Positions 41,825-57,562 of a stretch of DNA of 64,000 nucleotides are shown here, in pieces. The number at the start of each line of letters is the position of its first letter. The stretch's first letter is position 1. The position numbers and the translations under genes are program-made. The notes beneath the pieces are model-generated. The model searched no databases. It saw only the letters and a list, made by a program, of their open reading frames with translations, and had not been told where the DNA came from. Source of the stretch: Methylobacterium phyllostachyos (lineage in GTDB: Bacteria; Pseudomonadota; Alphaproteobacteria; Rhizobiales; Beijerinckiaceae); the NCBI RefSeq assembly GCF_900103445.1, contig NZ_FNHS01000021.1, positions 17,299-81,298 on the forward strand. The letters run 5' to 3'.

Positions 41825-42421
41825 TCAAGCCAGCTTGGCCGCGATGCCGGCGACGTGGCGGCCCTGGAAGCGGGCGCCTTCCAGTTCGACGGCGCTCGGC
41901 TGACGCGAGCCGTCGCCATCCGCGATCGTGCTGGCGCCGTAGGGCGTGCCGCCCTTCACAGCCTCGACGCCACCCTGGCCCTGGAAGCTGTAGGGCAGCC
42001 CAACCACCACCATGCCGTGGTGGAACAGCACTGTGTGGAAGCTCGTCAGCGTCGTCTCCTGACCGCCGTGCTGGGAAGCCGTCGAGGTGAAGACCGAGCC
42101 GACCTTGCCGACCAGCGCGCCCTTCATCCAAAGCCCGCCGGTCTGGTCGATGAACTGCTTCATCTGCGAGGCCATGTTGCCGTAGCGGGTCGGCGTGCCG
42201 AAGATGATTGCGTCGTAATCGGCGAGTTCGTCGACCGTCGCGACCGGGGCAGCCTGATCGAGCTTGAAGTGGTTCTGCCGGGCGACGTCCTCGGGCACCA
42301 GCTCCGGCACGCGCTTCACCACCACGTCGGCCCCGGCCTCGCGGGCGCCCTCGGCGACGGCGTAGGCCATCTGCTCCACGTGTCCGTAGGTCGAGTAGTA
42401 CAGCACCAGAACCTTGGCCAT
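41825..42421 (-). CDS. wrbA: NAD(P)H:quinone oxidoreductase WrbA
   Basis: A flavodoxin-like FMN enzyme of 198 residues that reduces quinones by two electrons and protects against redox stress. Signatures are VLVLYYSTYGHVEQMAYAVA (FMN phosphate loop), IIFGTPTRYGNMASQMKQFI, LVGKVGSVFTSTASQHGGQE and MVVVGLPYSFQGQGG. The C-terminus ARFQGRHVAGIAAKL closes the family fold. It is divergent from a LysR regulator whose upstream region has a LysR-type dyad, so LysR control is likely. Confidence 0.95.
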   Translation of the reverse strand: MAKVLVLYYSTYGHVEQMAYAVAEGAREAGADVVVKRVPELVPEDVARQNHFKLDQAAPVATVDELADYDAIIFGTPTRYGNMASQMKQFIDQTGGLWMKGALVGKVGSVFTSTASQHGGQETTLTSFHTVLFHHGMVVVGLPYSFQGQGGVEAVKGGTPYGASTIADGDGSRQPSAVELEGARFQGRHVAGIAAKLA

Positions 42422-42534
42422 GTCGGGATCTCCGGTTCGCGTTTGGGACGGCCGTCCGAATCGTTAGACGGGGCGATGACGCCTCCATGGCGCGTTTCGA
42501 GCCTTGCAAAAATGCCCTGCAGCGCAAAGCCTGT

Positions 42535-42550
42535 CTTGCACAGATGCAAG
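42535..42550. promoter_or_regulatory. LysR-type dyad (T-N11-A) between wrbA and a LysR gene
   Basis: CTTGCA-CAGA-TGCAAG is a perfect 6+6 inverted repeat. T42536 and A42548 (also T42537 and A42549) have the T-N11-A spacing of LysR-family operators. It lies immediately before the LysR start and may serve autoregulation. A partial copy of the half-site (CTTGCA) is at 42513-42518. Confidence 0.5.
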
Positions 42551-42558
42551 GGATGGGC

Positions 42559-43443
42559 ATGGCGCTGGATTGGGACGCGTTTCGCTTCGTGAAGGCCGTG
42601 GCCGAGCGCGGCAGCCTGACGGCGGCCGCGGCGCAGCTCGGGATCAACCACTCGACGGCGTTCCGCCGGCTCACGGCCCTGGAAACGAAGCTCGGGGCGC
42701 GGCTGTTCGAGCGCCTGCGGACCGGCTACGCGCCGACCGCCTGCGGGCAGGCCATGATCGAGGCAGCGAACCGGATCGAGGCCGACGTCACCCGGTTCGA
42801 GCGCACGGCCGCCGGCCGGAGCGAGACGCCGTCCGGCGAGCTGCGCGTGACGGCACCGACGAGCCTAGCCGTGGAACTGCTCATGCCGATCCTGGCGGAT
42901 TTCGGCGACCGCTATGCTGACATCCGGATCGAGCTGATCCTGGCTGAGGCGGCGTTGAACCTGTCGCGCCGAGATGCCGACGTGGCGATCCGGGCGAGCC
43001 GCGACCCGAGCGAGACTCTGGTCGGACGCCGCCTCGCCGCGGTAGCCTGGGGCATCTACGGACGAGCTGATCGGGACTACGGCGATCTCGCATCCGAGGC
43101 CTGGGTCAGCCCGGATCCGACTGTGGCCGGCGGGACGTTCATGCGCTTTGTGGGCACGCAGACGACGGCGGAGCGCGTCAAGCTGCGGATCAACACGGTG
43201 ACGGGTTTGGAGGCCGCGATCGCGGCGGGGCTCGGGATCGGTCCCCTGCCCTGCTTCTCGGGCGACGCCCATCCCGCCCTGCGTCGCCTGTCAGGACCGC
43301 ATCCCGAACTCGGCACCGACCTCTGGGTGCTGACGCATCCGGACTTGCGCCATGCAGCCCGGGTGCGCGTCTTCATGGAGCACATGGCCGAGGCAATCCT
43401 GCCCCTGCGGCCGCGCTTCGAAGGCCAGGGCGAAGAATCCTGA
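42559..43443 (+). CDS. LysR-family transcriptional regulator, divergent from wrbA
   Basis: A 294-residue regulator. The N-terminal helix-turn-helix spans about 4-62 (DWDAFRFVKAVAERGSLTAA, AAQLGINHSTAFRRLTALET), followed by the effector domain (SGELRVTAPTSLAVELLMPI, YADIRIELILAEAALNLSRR). Several ATGs are close together (42544, 42553, 42559); I chose 42559 because AAGGGA lies 5 nt upstream and the family begins at this point. The opening resembles the aldehyde/quinone-responsive LysR group often next to wrbA-like genes. The effector is unknown. Confidence 0.9.
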   Translation: MALDWDAFRFVKAVAERGSLTAAAAQLGINHSTAFRRLTALETKLGARLFERLRTGYAPTACGQAMIEAANRIEADVTRFERTAAGRSETPSGELRVTAPTSLAVELLMPILADFGDRYADIRIELILAEAALNLSRRDADVAIRASRDPSETLVGRRLAAVAWGIYGRADRDYGDLASEAWVSPDPTVAGGTFMRFVGTQTTAERVKLRINTVTGLEAAIAAGLGIGPLPCFSGDAHPALRRLSGPHPELGTDLWVLTHPDLRHAARVRVFMEHMAEAILPLRPRFEGQGEES

Positions 43444-43449
43444 CCGCTG

Positions 43450-43923
43450 TCAGTTGATCTCAACCACCTCGACCTCGTGGCCGTTCACCTCGACCACGTC
43501 GCCCACCGTCTTGCCGGTGATCGCGCGGGCCAGTGGCGCCACGTAGGAGATCGAGCCCTTATGGGGATCGGCCTCGTCCTCGCCGACGATGCGGAAGGTC
43601 TGGCGAGTCTCCTTGCCGGACTCGTCCTCGCGCAACACCGTGACAGTCGAGCCGAACTGCACCGTGTCGCCGCTCTTCGGCTCCACGACCTGCGCGGTGT
43701 TCTTGCGGGCCGCCCAGTAGCGCAGATCCCGCCCGATCCGGGAATCCTCGGCCTTGTCGGTCGGGTCGAGCGAAGCGACCTCCTTTTCAAGGCGCGCAAC
43801 CTCGGCCTCGATCTGGGCCAAGCCCTCCGGGGTCACGAAATTGGTGTGCGGCGAGATCGGCCGGTCCGGCAGATTCTCGAACGCTTCCCCGCCCTCAGGC
43901 TCTTTGACGAATGCGACGCTCAT
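43450..43923 (-). CDS. GreA/GreB-family transcription factor with altered tip
   Basis: A 157-residue protein with an N-terminal coiled coil (TPEGLAQIEAEVARLEKEVA, RDLRYWAARKNTAQVV) and a C-terminal FKBP-like domain (GDTVQFGSTVTVLREDESGK, SYVAPLARAITGKTVGDVVE). Gre factors reach into the RNA polymerase secondary channel and stimulate RNA cleavage in stalled complexes. In an ungapped comparison with Escherichia coli GreA, the positions of the catalytic acidic pair at the coiled-coil tip are Arg here, although acidic residues (AEDS) lie just before. It may therefore not promote cleavage. A 40-residue N-terminal extension is also present. Confidence 0.85.
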   Translation of the reverse strand: MSVAFVKEPEGGEAFENLPDRPISPHTNFVTPEGLAQIEAEVARLEKEVASLDPTDKAEDSRIGRDLRYWAARKNTAQVVEPKSGDTVQFGSTVTVLREDESGKETRQTFRIVGEDEADPHKGSISYVAPLARAITGKTVGDVVEVNGHEVEVVEIN

Positions 43924-43969
43924 AAAGAATAGAACACGGCAAGAACGGCGTAGGTTCCACCCGCCGGCC

Positions 43970-44956
43970 CTACGCCACCTCCACCACGATCCGCCCCCGC
44001 ACCTTGCCGGCCAGAATCGCCTCGCCGAGCCGGCCGACCTCCTCCAGGCGGACCCTGTTGGTCATGGTGGCGAGCTTGGCCAAGTCGAGGTCGCGGGCGA
44101 GCCGCACCCAGGCCTCGCGGCGCTTCGGCTGTGGGGTGGTGACGCTGTTGATGCCGAGCAGCGAGACGCCGCGCAGGATGAACGGCGCCACCGAGGTGGG
44201 CAGGTCCATGCCCTGCGCCAGCCCGCAGGCCGCCACGACGCCGTCCGCCCGGGTCTGTGCCAGCACGTTGGCGAGCGTGGTCGAGCCGACTGCATCGATT
44301 CCCGCCGCCCAGCGCTCCTTGCCGAGGGGCTTGCCGGGCTTCGACAACTCCGCCCGGTCGAGGATCTCGGCGGCGCCGAGGCCCTTCAGGTAATCCGCTT
44401 CGCCGTCGCGGCCCGTGGAGGCGATGACGTGCCAGCCCGCCCGGGCGAGCAAGGCCACCGCCACCGAGCCGACCCCGCCCGAGGCGCCGGTGACGATCAC
44501 CGGGCCGTGGTCGGGCTTTACCCCGTGGGCGTCGAGCGCCATGCAGCACAGCATCGCGGTGTAGCCGGCGGTGCCGATCGCCATGGCCTGCTCGGGGGTG
44601 AGGCCCTGGGGCAGCGGCACCAGCCAGTCGCCCTTCACCCGGGCGCGCTGCGCGTAGGCGCCGAGATGCGTCTCGCCGACGCCCCAGCCGGTGAGCACCA
44701 CGGCATCGCCCGGCTTGTATTCGGGATGGTCGGAGCGCTCGACGATCCCGGAGAAATCGATGCCGGGGATCATCGGGAAGCGGCGCACCACCGGCGATGT
44801 GCCGGTGAGCGCGAGCCCGTCCTTGTAGTTCAGCGTCGAGTGCGTCACCCGCACGGTGACGTCGCCGTCCATCAGGTCGGCCTCGTCGAAATCCCGGAAC
44901 GCGAGGCTCTGGCCGGCCTCGCCCTTCTCGACCACCCAAGCCTTGAACGTCCCCAT
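43970..44956 (-). CDS. acuI: Acryloyl-CoA reductase AcuI (YhdH/MDR family)
   Basis: An NADPH-dependent medium-chain reductase of 328 residues that reduces acryloyl-CoA to propionyl-CoA, used in 3-hydroxypropionate, DMSP and C2/C3 metabolism. Signatures are RVTHSTLNYKDGLALTGTSP, RRFPMIPGIDFSGIVERSDH, VLTGWGVGETHLGAYAQRAR and IVTGASGGVGSVAVALLARA. The family hallmark VSLLGINSVTTPQPKRREAW is followed by a C-terminal GKVRGRIVVEV. The ATG at 44956 has GGGAGG 6 nt upstream. In Methylobacterium-like organisms the enzyme would fit the ethylmalonyl-CoA/propionyl-CoA network, but that role is inference. Confidence 0.92.
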   Translation of the reverse strand: MGTFKAWVVEKGEAGQSLAFRDFDEADLMDGDVTVRVTHSTLNYKDGLALTGTSPVVRRFPMIPGIDFSGIVERSDHPEYKPGDAVVLTGWGVGETHLGAYAQRARVKGDWLVPLPQGLTPEQAMAIGTAGYTAMLCCMALDAHGVKPDHGPVIVTGASGGVGSVAVALLARAGWHVIASTGRDGEADYLKGLGAAEILDRAELSKPGKPLGKERWAAGIDAVGSTTLANVLAQTRADGVVAACGLAQGMDLPTSVAPFILRGVSLLGINSVTTPQPKRREAWVRLARDLDLAKLATMTNRVRLEEVGRLGEAILAGKVRGRIVVEVA

Positions 44957-45023
44957 CGTCACCTCCCGTATTTGGCGGTGAGGTGTCGCCGGGACGTCCG
45001 GAATCAAGCCGACGGGGACGGGA

Positions 45024-45611
45024 TCAATACCCTTCGTACGGGCTGCCGTAGCTGAAGCCGAGGGCGACGCCGAGATCCGAGGAGCTGGCGCCGGTCATGC
45101 CGACCGCATCCGGGATCGAGCCGATCAGCGGGCCGCCATAGGAAGCGGGGGCGTAGCCACCGCCATAGCCGCCGCCGACCGGAACCCAGCCGGCCCGCGC
45201 GGGCGCCACGCGGACGCGCCGGCTCACGCTGGCATATTCCGGCGGGATCGTCTCAGGAATCGCCTGCGCGGGGCGGACCACCACGGTCCGGGTGCGCACG
45301 GCGAAGCGCGGTGGGGTGGTGACCCAGCAGCCGATCAGCTCGCCGCCGGGGCCGCGGCTCGTCTGCCAGAAGCGGCCGCCCGGCGAGACCATCACGCGCT
45401 CGGACACGGTGTCATAGACGGGCGGGACGGAGCGGTAGACGGTGCGCGACGGACGCACCAGCACGGTCTCCTGCACCGTGTCGTAGACCGGCGGCACGAC
45501 CACATGGCGGTAGCATTCGCTGCCATAACAGCCGCCGGCCTGGGCAGGGGCGGCAAGGAGCAGGCCTCCCAGGGCGGCGAGGACGAGGGTGCTGGCGACC
45601 GGCGCGGTCAT
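45024..45611 (-). CDS. Exported protein with PPVYDTV repeats, function unknown
   Basis: A 195-residue exported protein. After a signal peptide (VASTLVLAALGGLLLAAPAQ, cleavage before GGCYG) come two similar repeats (VVPPVYDTVQETVLVRPSRT and SVPPVYDTVSERVMVSPGGR), a third looser copy (ETIPPEYASVSRRVRVAP), and a Gly/Tyr-rich C-terminus (GGGYGGGYAPASYGGPLIG). The mature N-terminus has a Cys pair. The ATG at 45611 follows AGAGGA. The regular PPxYxxV units suggest a structural or surface protein. Confidence 0.82.
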   Translation of the reverse strand: MTAPVASTLVLAALGGLLLAAPAQAGGCYGSECYRHVVVPPVYDTVQETVLVRPSRTVYRSVPPVYDTVSERVMVSPGGRFWQTSRGPGGELIGCWVTTPPRFAVRTRTVVVRPAQAIPETIPPEYASVSRRVRVAPARAGWVPVGGGYGGGYAPASYGGPLIGSIPDAVGMTGASSSDLGVALGFSYGSPYEGY

Positions 45612-45823
45612 GGAAATCCTCTGGTACGCAATACGGCGGATCGGGCCGCGCATGCGGCACCCGTCTCGACGTACCAGAGGCCAGACTCGTTGCCCGGCGC
45701 GCAAGCATTATCGGGAACGAAGGTAAAATTAACCCTTGGTTTCGACTGCTTAGGCGTCGCCTACCTAGGTAGAATTGCTCCGATCTTCATCAGAATCTCT
45801 TATCGCTTCTGGACCGCCGCCCG

Positions 45824-47011
45824 TCAGGTCTGGCCGGCCTTGAGCTGGTAGAAGATGTGCCGGCCGATCACGTCCATCTTGCGCAGGCGCCGCGCCCAGC
45901 CCGGCCGCACGTAGTCGGCGTGGTAGTGGGTCGCTGCGCCGACCTCGGCGAGATAGGTCCGGCCCTCGATCACCGAGCGGGCGATGCGGGTCGCCGTCTC
46001 CCAGGCACCGGCATCGGTGATGCGCAGCGACTTGCCCTCACAGGCGAAGGAGAACTGGCAGCCCATGTAGTGGTGCCGGTTCTGGTAGACGACGCCGCAG
46101 ACGCTCGCCGGATAGAGGCCGCTCTTCACGCGGTTCAGCACCACCTGGGCGACGGCGGCCTGCCCCGCCTCGGGCTCGCTGCGGGCCTCGAAATAGACCG
46201 CCTCCGACAGGCAGCGCTGCTCCTTGTCGAGGGATTCCGGATCGATCAGGTCGGCGTAGCGCCGCCGGGCATCCTCGGGAACCGGCTGGGCGCTGTCCGG
46301 GCGCTCGGTGCGGATCGCGAAATCGGGCAGCGCGAGGCTCGCGGCCGCCACCTCGACCGGGATCGCGTCCGCGGGCGCCGGGGTGGTGGACGACAGGGCG
46401 ACGGCGCGGGGCACCGGCGGGGTCGAGCCATCGAAGCGGGCGGGGTCGCCATCCTCGGTGAGGTCGGCGGTGCCCTCGCCCGTGGAGGCGGCGCTGCCGG
46501 AGCCCGTGGTCAGGCCGAGATCGGGGACGGGCAGGAACGTGGCTTCCGGCTCGGATTCTGGGTCCCAGACGGCGGAGCCCTGGGTGAGCACGCCGGTGAC
46601 GCTGCCGGTGACGTCACCGAACACCAGGTTGGCGCCGGTCTCGCGGAGGTTCACGGCGTGGCGGGCGAAGCTCTCGGCCGGCGGCCGGGCCGGGTTTCCC
46701 TTGCCGGCCCGCTCCACGAGGGGGAACACATGCGCGCCGGCCTTGAACACCGCCCGGGGCGGTTCGTCGCCCAGGCGGCGCAGGGCCGAGCCGATCAGCA
46801 GCGTGCCGGGCGGCAGGGGCGGGACGGTGTCGGCATCGATCAGGCCGAGCCGGCTCGACCCGATGGCGTTCTCCGTGCCGGCATCGGCGGTGAACGACAC
46901 CAGCAGGCCGAGGCCGACCATCCAGGGCGTCATCGCGGCCGAGAGCCAGCGCAGGCTCGATTCTCGTCGTCCTCGTCTCGTACCCACGACGCCCGACCCG
47001 TACTCACGCAC
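45824..47011 (-). CDS. Exported cell-wall hydrolase, SleB-like catalytic domain
   Basis: A 395-residue protein. A membrane anchor/signal segment (about 27-45, MTPWMVGLGLLVSFTADA) is followed by a long low-complexity spacer rich in Ala, Pro, Ser and Thr (about 90-250). A C-terminal Hydrolase_2/SleB domain (about 268-390) contains CLSEAVYFEARSEPEAGQAA, QVVLNRVKSGLYPASVCGVV, HYMGCQFSFACEG and ATHYHADYVRPGWARR. The catalytic Glu of the EAVYFEARSE motif is present. It probably cleaves peptidoglycan glycan strands during growth, as spores are absent from this lineage. The start is a GTG at 47011; a later ATG at 46933 is possible. Confidence 0.88.
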   Translation of the reverse strand: MREYGSGVVGTRRGRRESSLRWLSAAMTPWMVGLGLLVSFTADAGTENAIGSSRLGLIDADTVPPLPPGTLLIGSALRRLGDEPPRAVFKAGAHVFPLVERAGKGNPARPPAESFARHAVNLRETGANLVFGDVTGSVTGVLTQGSAVWDPESEPEATFLPVPDLGLTTGSGSAASTGEGTADLTEDGDPARFDGSTPPVPRAVALSSTTPAPADAIPVEVAAASLALPDFAIRTERPDSAQPVPEDARRRYADLIDPESLDKEQRCLSEAVYFEARSEPEAGQAAVAQVVLNRVKSGLYPASVCGVVYQNRHHYMGCQFSFACEGKSLRITDAGAWETATRIARSVIEGRTYLAEVGAATHYHADYVRPGWARRLRKMDVIGRHIFYQLKAGQT

Positions 47012-47161
47012 CCGAACCGACCCCAGCCTCCCCGTTTCCAGGGTGTTTCTGCGGCCGTGCGGGATTTATCGCCCGGTATGGTTTCGCCGCCGTTAAGGGC
47101 GGATCGCTGCGCGTGTCTCGATACGGTCTCGGGTTGAACGCTGCAGTCGAGGCTGCCCGCT

Positions 47162-47255
47162 CCGTCATCCCAGGCGGAGCGAAGTGACCCGGGGTATCGG
47201 CATATCAGGAAGCGTGGCGCCGCCCTGGATTGCTTCGCTGTGCTCGTGAAGACGG
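47162..47255. repeat. Dispersed inverted-repeat element, copy C
   Basis: CCGTCATCCCAGGCGGAGCG and CCCTGGATTGCTTCGCTGTG, ending GAAGACGG, match the two arms of copies A and B. It lies between rpoC and the wall hydrolase gene. Confidence 0.7.
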
Positions 47256-47280
47256 CAGCGTGGATAAAAGGCATGCCCCA

Positions 47281-47310
47281 AAAGAAAAGGGCGGCCCGAA
47301 AGCCGCCCTC
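47281..47310 (-). terminator. Terminator of the rplJL-rpoBC operon
   Basis: On the minus strand an 8-bp stem (AGGGCGGC with GCCGCCCT) and 6-nt loop are followed by TTTTCTTTT, 26 nt after the rpoC stop. Confidence 0.9.
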
Positions 47311-47335
47311 TCTCATCTTAGTCCTGCCGATCGCC

Positions 47336-51544
<4,209 letters not shown>

Positions 51545-51719
51545 GATCCGCTCCCTGTTGACGCCGGCAGCCCCGCGCCGGGCCACCGCGTCCTGAAAAC
51601 AATCCGGCGCCGCGCCCCGCACGGGCGCTGCTCACCGTCGTCGAACCGCGAAGGCCCCTCCCCTCCCCGCTCGACCGTGGCGGCAGAGATCCGCCGCCAC
51701 GGGAGGTTTTTGCGACTTC

Positions 51720-55844
<4,125 letters not shown>

Positions 55845-55999
55845 GTGACCTCGCTCCTACCCGCGTGCCTCGCGCCCGGGGAAGCGTTCCCGCGAAGGGA
55901 CCTCCCGCACCGGGCCGTGACGCGCGCCCCGCCGAGCCGCGCCACCGAACCGAATCTCGTTCTGGGTCCCTTTCGGGACCATCCGCCGAAGCGGCCTAA

Positions 56000-56025
56000 A
56001 GCCCGCGGGTGCTGACCCGCGGGCT
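56000..56025 (-). terminator. Attenuator-like hairpin between rplL and rpoB
   Basis: On the minus strand an 11-bp perfect stem (AGCCCGCGGGT and its complement, 4-nt loop) is followed by only TTTA. A second hairpin (GATGGGCCG stem, 56063-56084) lies just after the rplL stop. They fit partial termination that lowers rpoBC relative to rplJL, as is known in Escherichia coli; here this is inferred. Confidence 0.6.
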
Positions 56026-56090
56026 CCAGTCACGACAGGCTCGCGAAGAGCCTCCGTGGGGTGATGGGCCGGGACCGGCCCATCGGCGAC

Positions 56091-56468
<378 letters not shown>

Positions 56469-56516
56469 GGTGAATTCCTTTCAATATCGGTTCGAACGGA
56501 TGGTTTTTGAAGGGCC

Positions 56517-57035
56517 TCAGGCGGCCTCGTCCTTCTTGGCATAGGCCCCGAACACGCGGGCGAGCTTGGCCGCCGGCGCGTTGACGACCTGGGCGATCTT
56601 GGTCGCGGGCGCCTGGATGAGGCCCACGAGCTTGCCGCGCAGTTCGTCGAGGGACGGAAGCGAGGCCAGAGCCTTCACGCCGTCCGGGTTCAGGGCGGTC
56701 TTCCCCATCGCGCCGCCGAGGATCACGAGCTTGTCGTTAGCCTTGGCGAAATCCACCGCGACCTTGGCGGCTGCGACCGGATCGCCGGAATAGGCGAGCA
56801 GGGTCGGGCCCTTCAGGAGCGGCTTGATGGAGGAGACGTCCGTGCCATCGAGTGCGATGCCGGCGAGGCTGTTCTTGGCGACCTTCACGGTGGCGCCGGC
56901 CTGCTTCATCTGCGTGCGCAGCTTCTGCATGTCGGCGACCGTGAGGCCCTTGTAGTGGGCCACGACGACGACGGCGCTCTGATTGAACACGCCGTTGAGC
57001 GTCGAGACGAGATCAGCTTTTGCTGTCCGGTCCAC
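56517..57035 (-). CDS. rplJ: 50S ribosomal protein L10
   Basis: The stalk base protein of 172 residues that holds L7/L12 dimers and contacts 23S rRNA. Signatures are VDRTAKADLVSTLNGVFNQS, VVVVAHYKGLTVADMQKLRT and VKVAKNSLAGIALDGTD. The start is a GTG at 57035 with GGAGAGAG upstream. A leader of about 410 nt separates it from a strong-looking promoter, leaving room for the L10-L12 autoregulatory RNA structure known in other bacteria. Confidence 0.96.
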   Translation of the reverse strand: MDRTAKADLVSTLNGVFNQSAVVVVAHYKGLTVADMQKLRTQMKQAGATVKVAKNSLAGIALDGTDVSSIKPLLKGPTLLAYSGDPVAAAKVAVDFAKANDKLVILGGAMGKTALNPDGVKALASLPSLDELRGKLVGLIQAPATKIAQVVNAPAAKLARVFGAYAKKDEAA

Positions 57036-57445
57036 TGGGCTCTCTCCGGTTGGCGGAACCCGGTTTCGGGTCCGCCGGTTGCACATGCCGCCCGGACGTG
57101 ATCTCGGCCGTAAGACCGGGAACGTCCGAACGACGCTTCGCGGCCCTGTCCCCGCGCGTACCCTTGCGGGCCGCCTCGGGCGAGTTGGTTCAAACCGACA
57201 ACCCCTCCGCGGCGCGCGCCGCAGCGAGGCATTTTCGAATTCGGTCTTCCCCGTCTGTGCAGGCTGGCGGATTAAGCCGGCGAACCAGCACCTGCAGTCT
57301 CGGACAGGACATGGCCGGACAAGGCTCCGCGGGGATTTTCACCCCTGGGATCCGTCCGGCCAGTGCCACCCGGTTGCCCGGGCGACATTTCGAGCGGAAA
57401 CCGGCCGATTGGCCGTTCTCCTTCCGTGAGGATGAAATGCGTGAG
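57036..57445 (-). promoter_or_regulatory. rplJ leader: Long 5' leader of the rplJL-rpoBC transcript
   Basis: No gene fits in this stretch. It has several GC-rich stems and would be the untranslated leader if transcription starts near 57445. In other bacteria an L10(L12)4 complex binds such a leader to repress rplJL translation. I could not identify the conserved L10-binding kink-turn by eye. Confidence 0.5.
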
Positions 57446-57451
57446 GCGCGG

Positions 57452-57480
57452 TGTATAGAGCCTAGCAAGGCGCCTGCCAA
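57452..57480 (-). promoter_or_regulatory. Sigma-70-like promoter for rplJL-rpoBC
   Basis: On the minus strand TTGGCA (57480-57475) and TATACA (57457-57452) are separated by exactly 17 nt. This is the best promoter match in the window and lies downstream of hpnP, pointing at rplJ. Confidence 0.7.
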
Positions 57481-57562
57481 GACCCGAAGCGCGACTTTTC
57501 CGCCGCAGGCAAGGGCTTCCTGAGGAGCCCTGCCGCGATTGCATCGCTCTTCGAGCGCCGTG

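Noticed and set aside
45761..45772. Palindrome CTACCTAGGTAG between two exported-protein genes
   Set aside because: It is only 12 bp and not positioned near a promoter or start that I can support.
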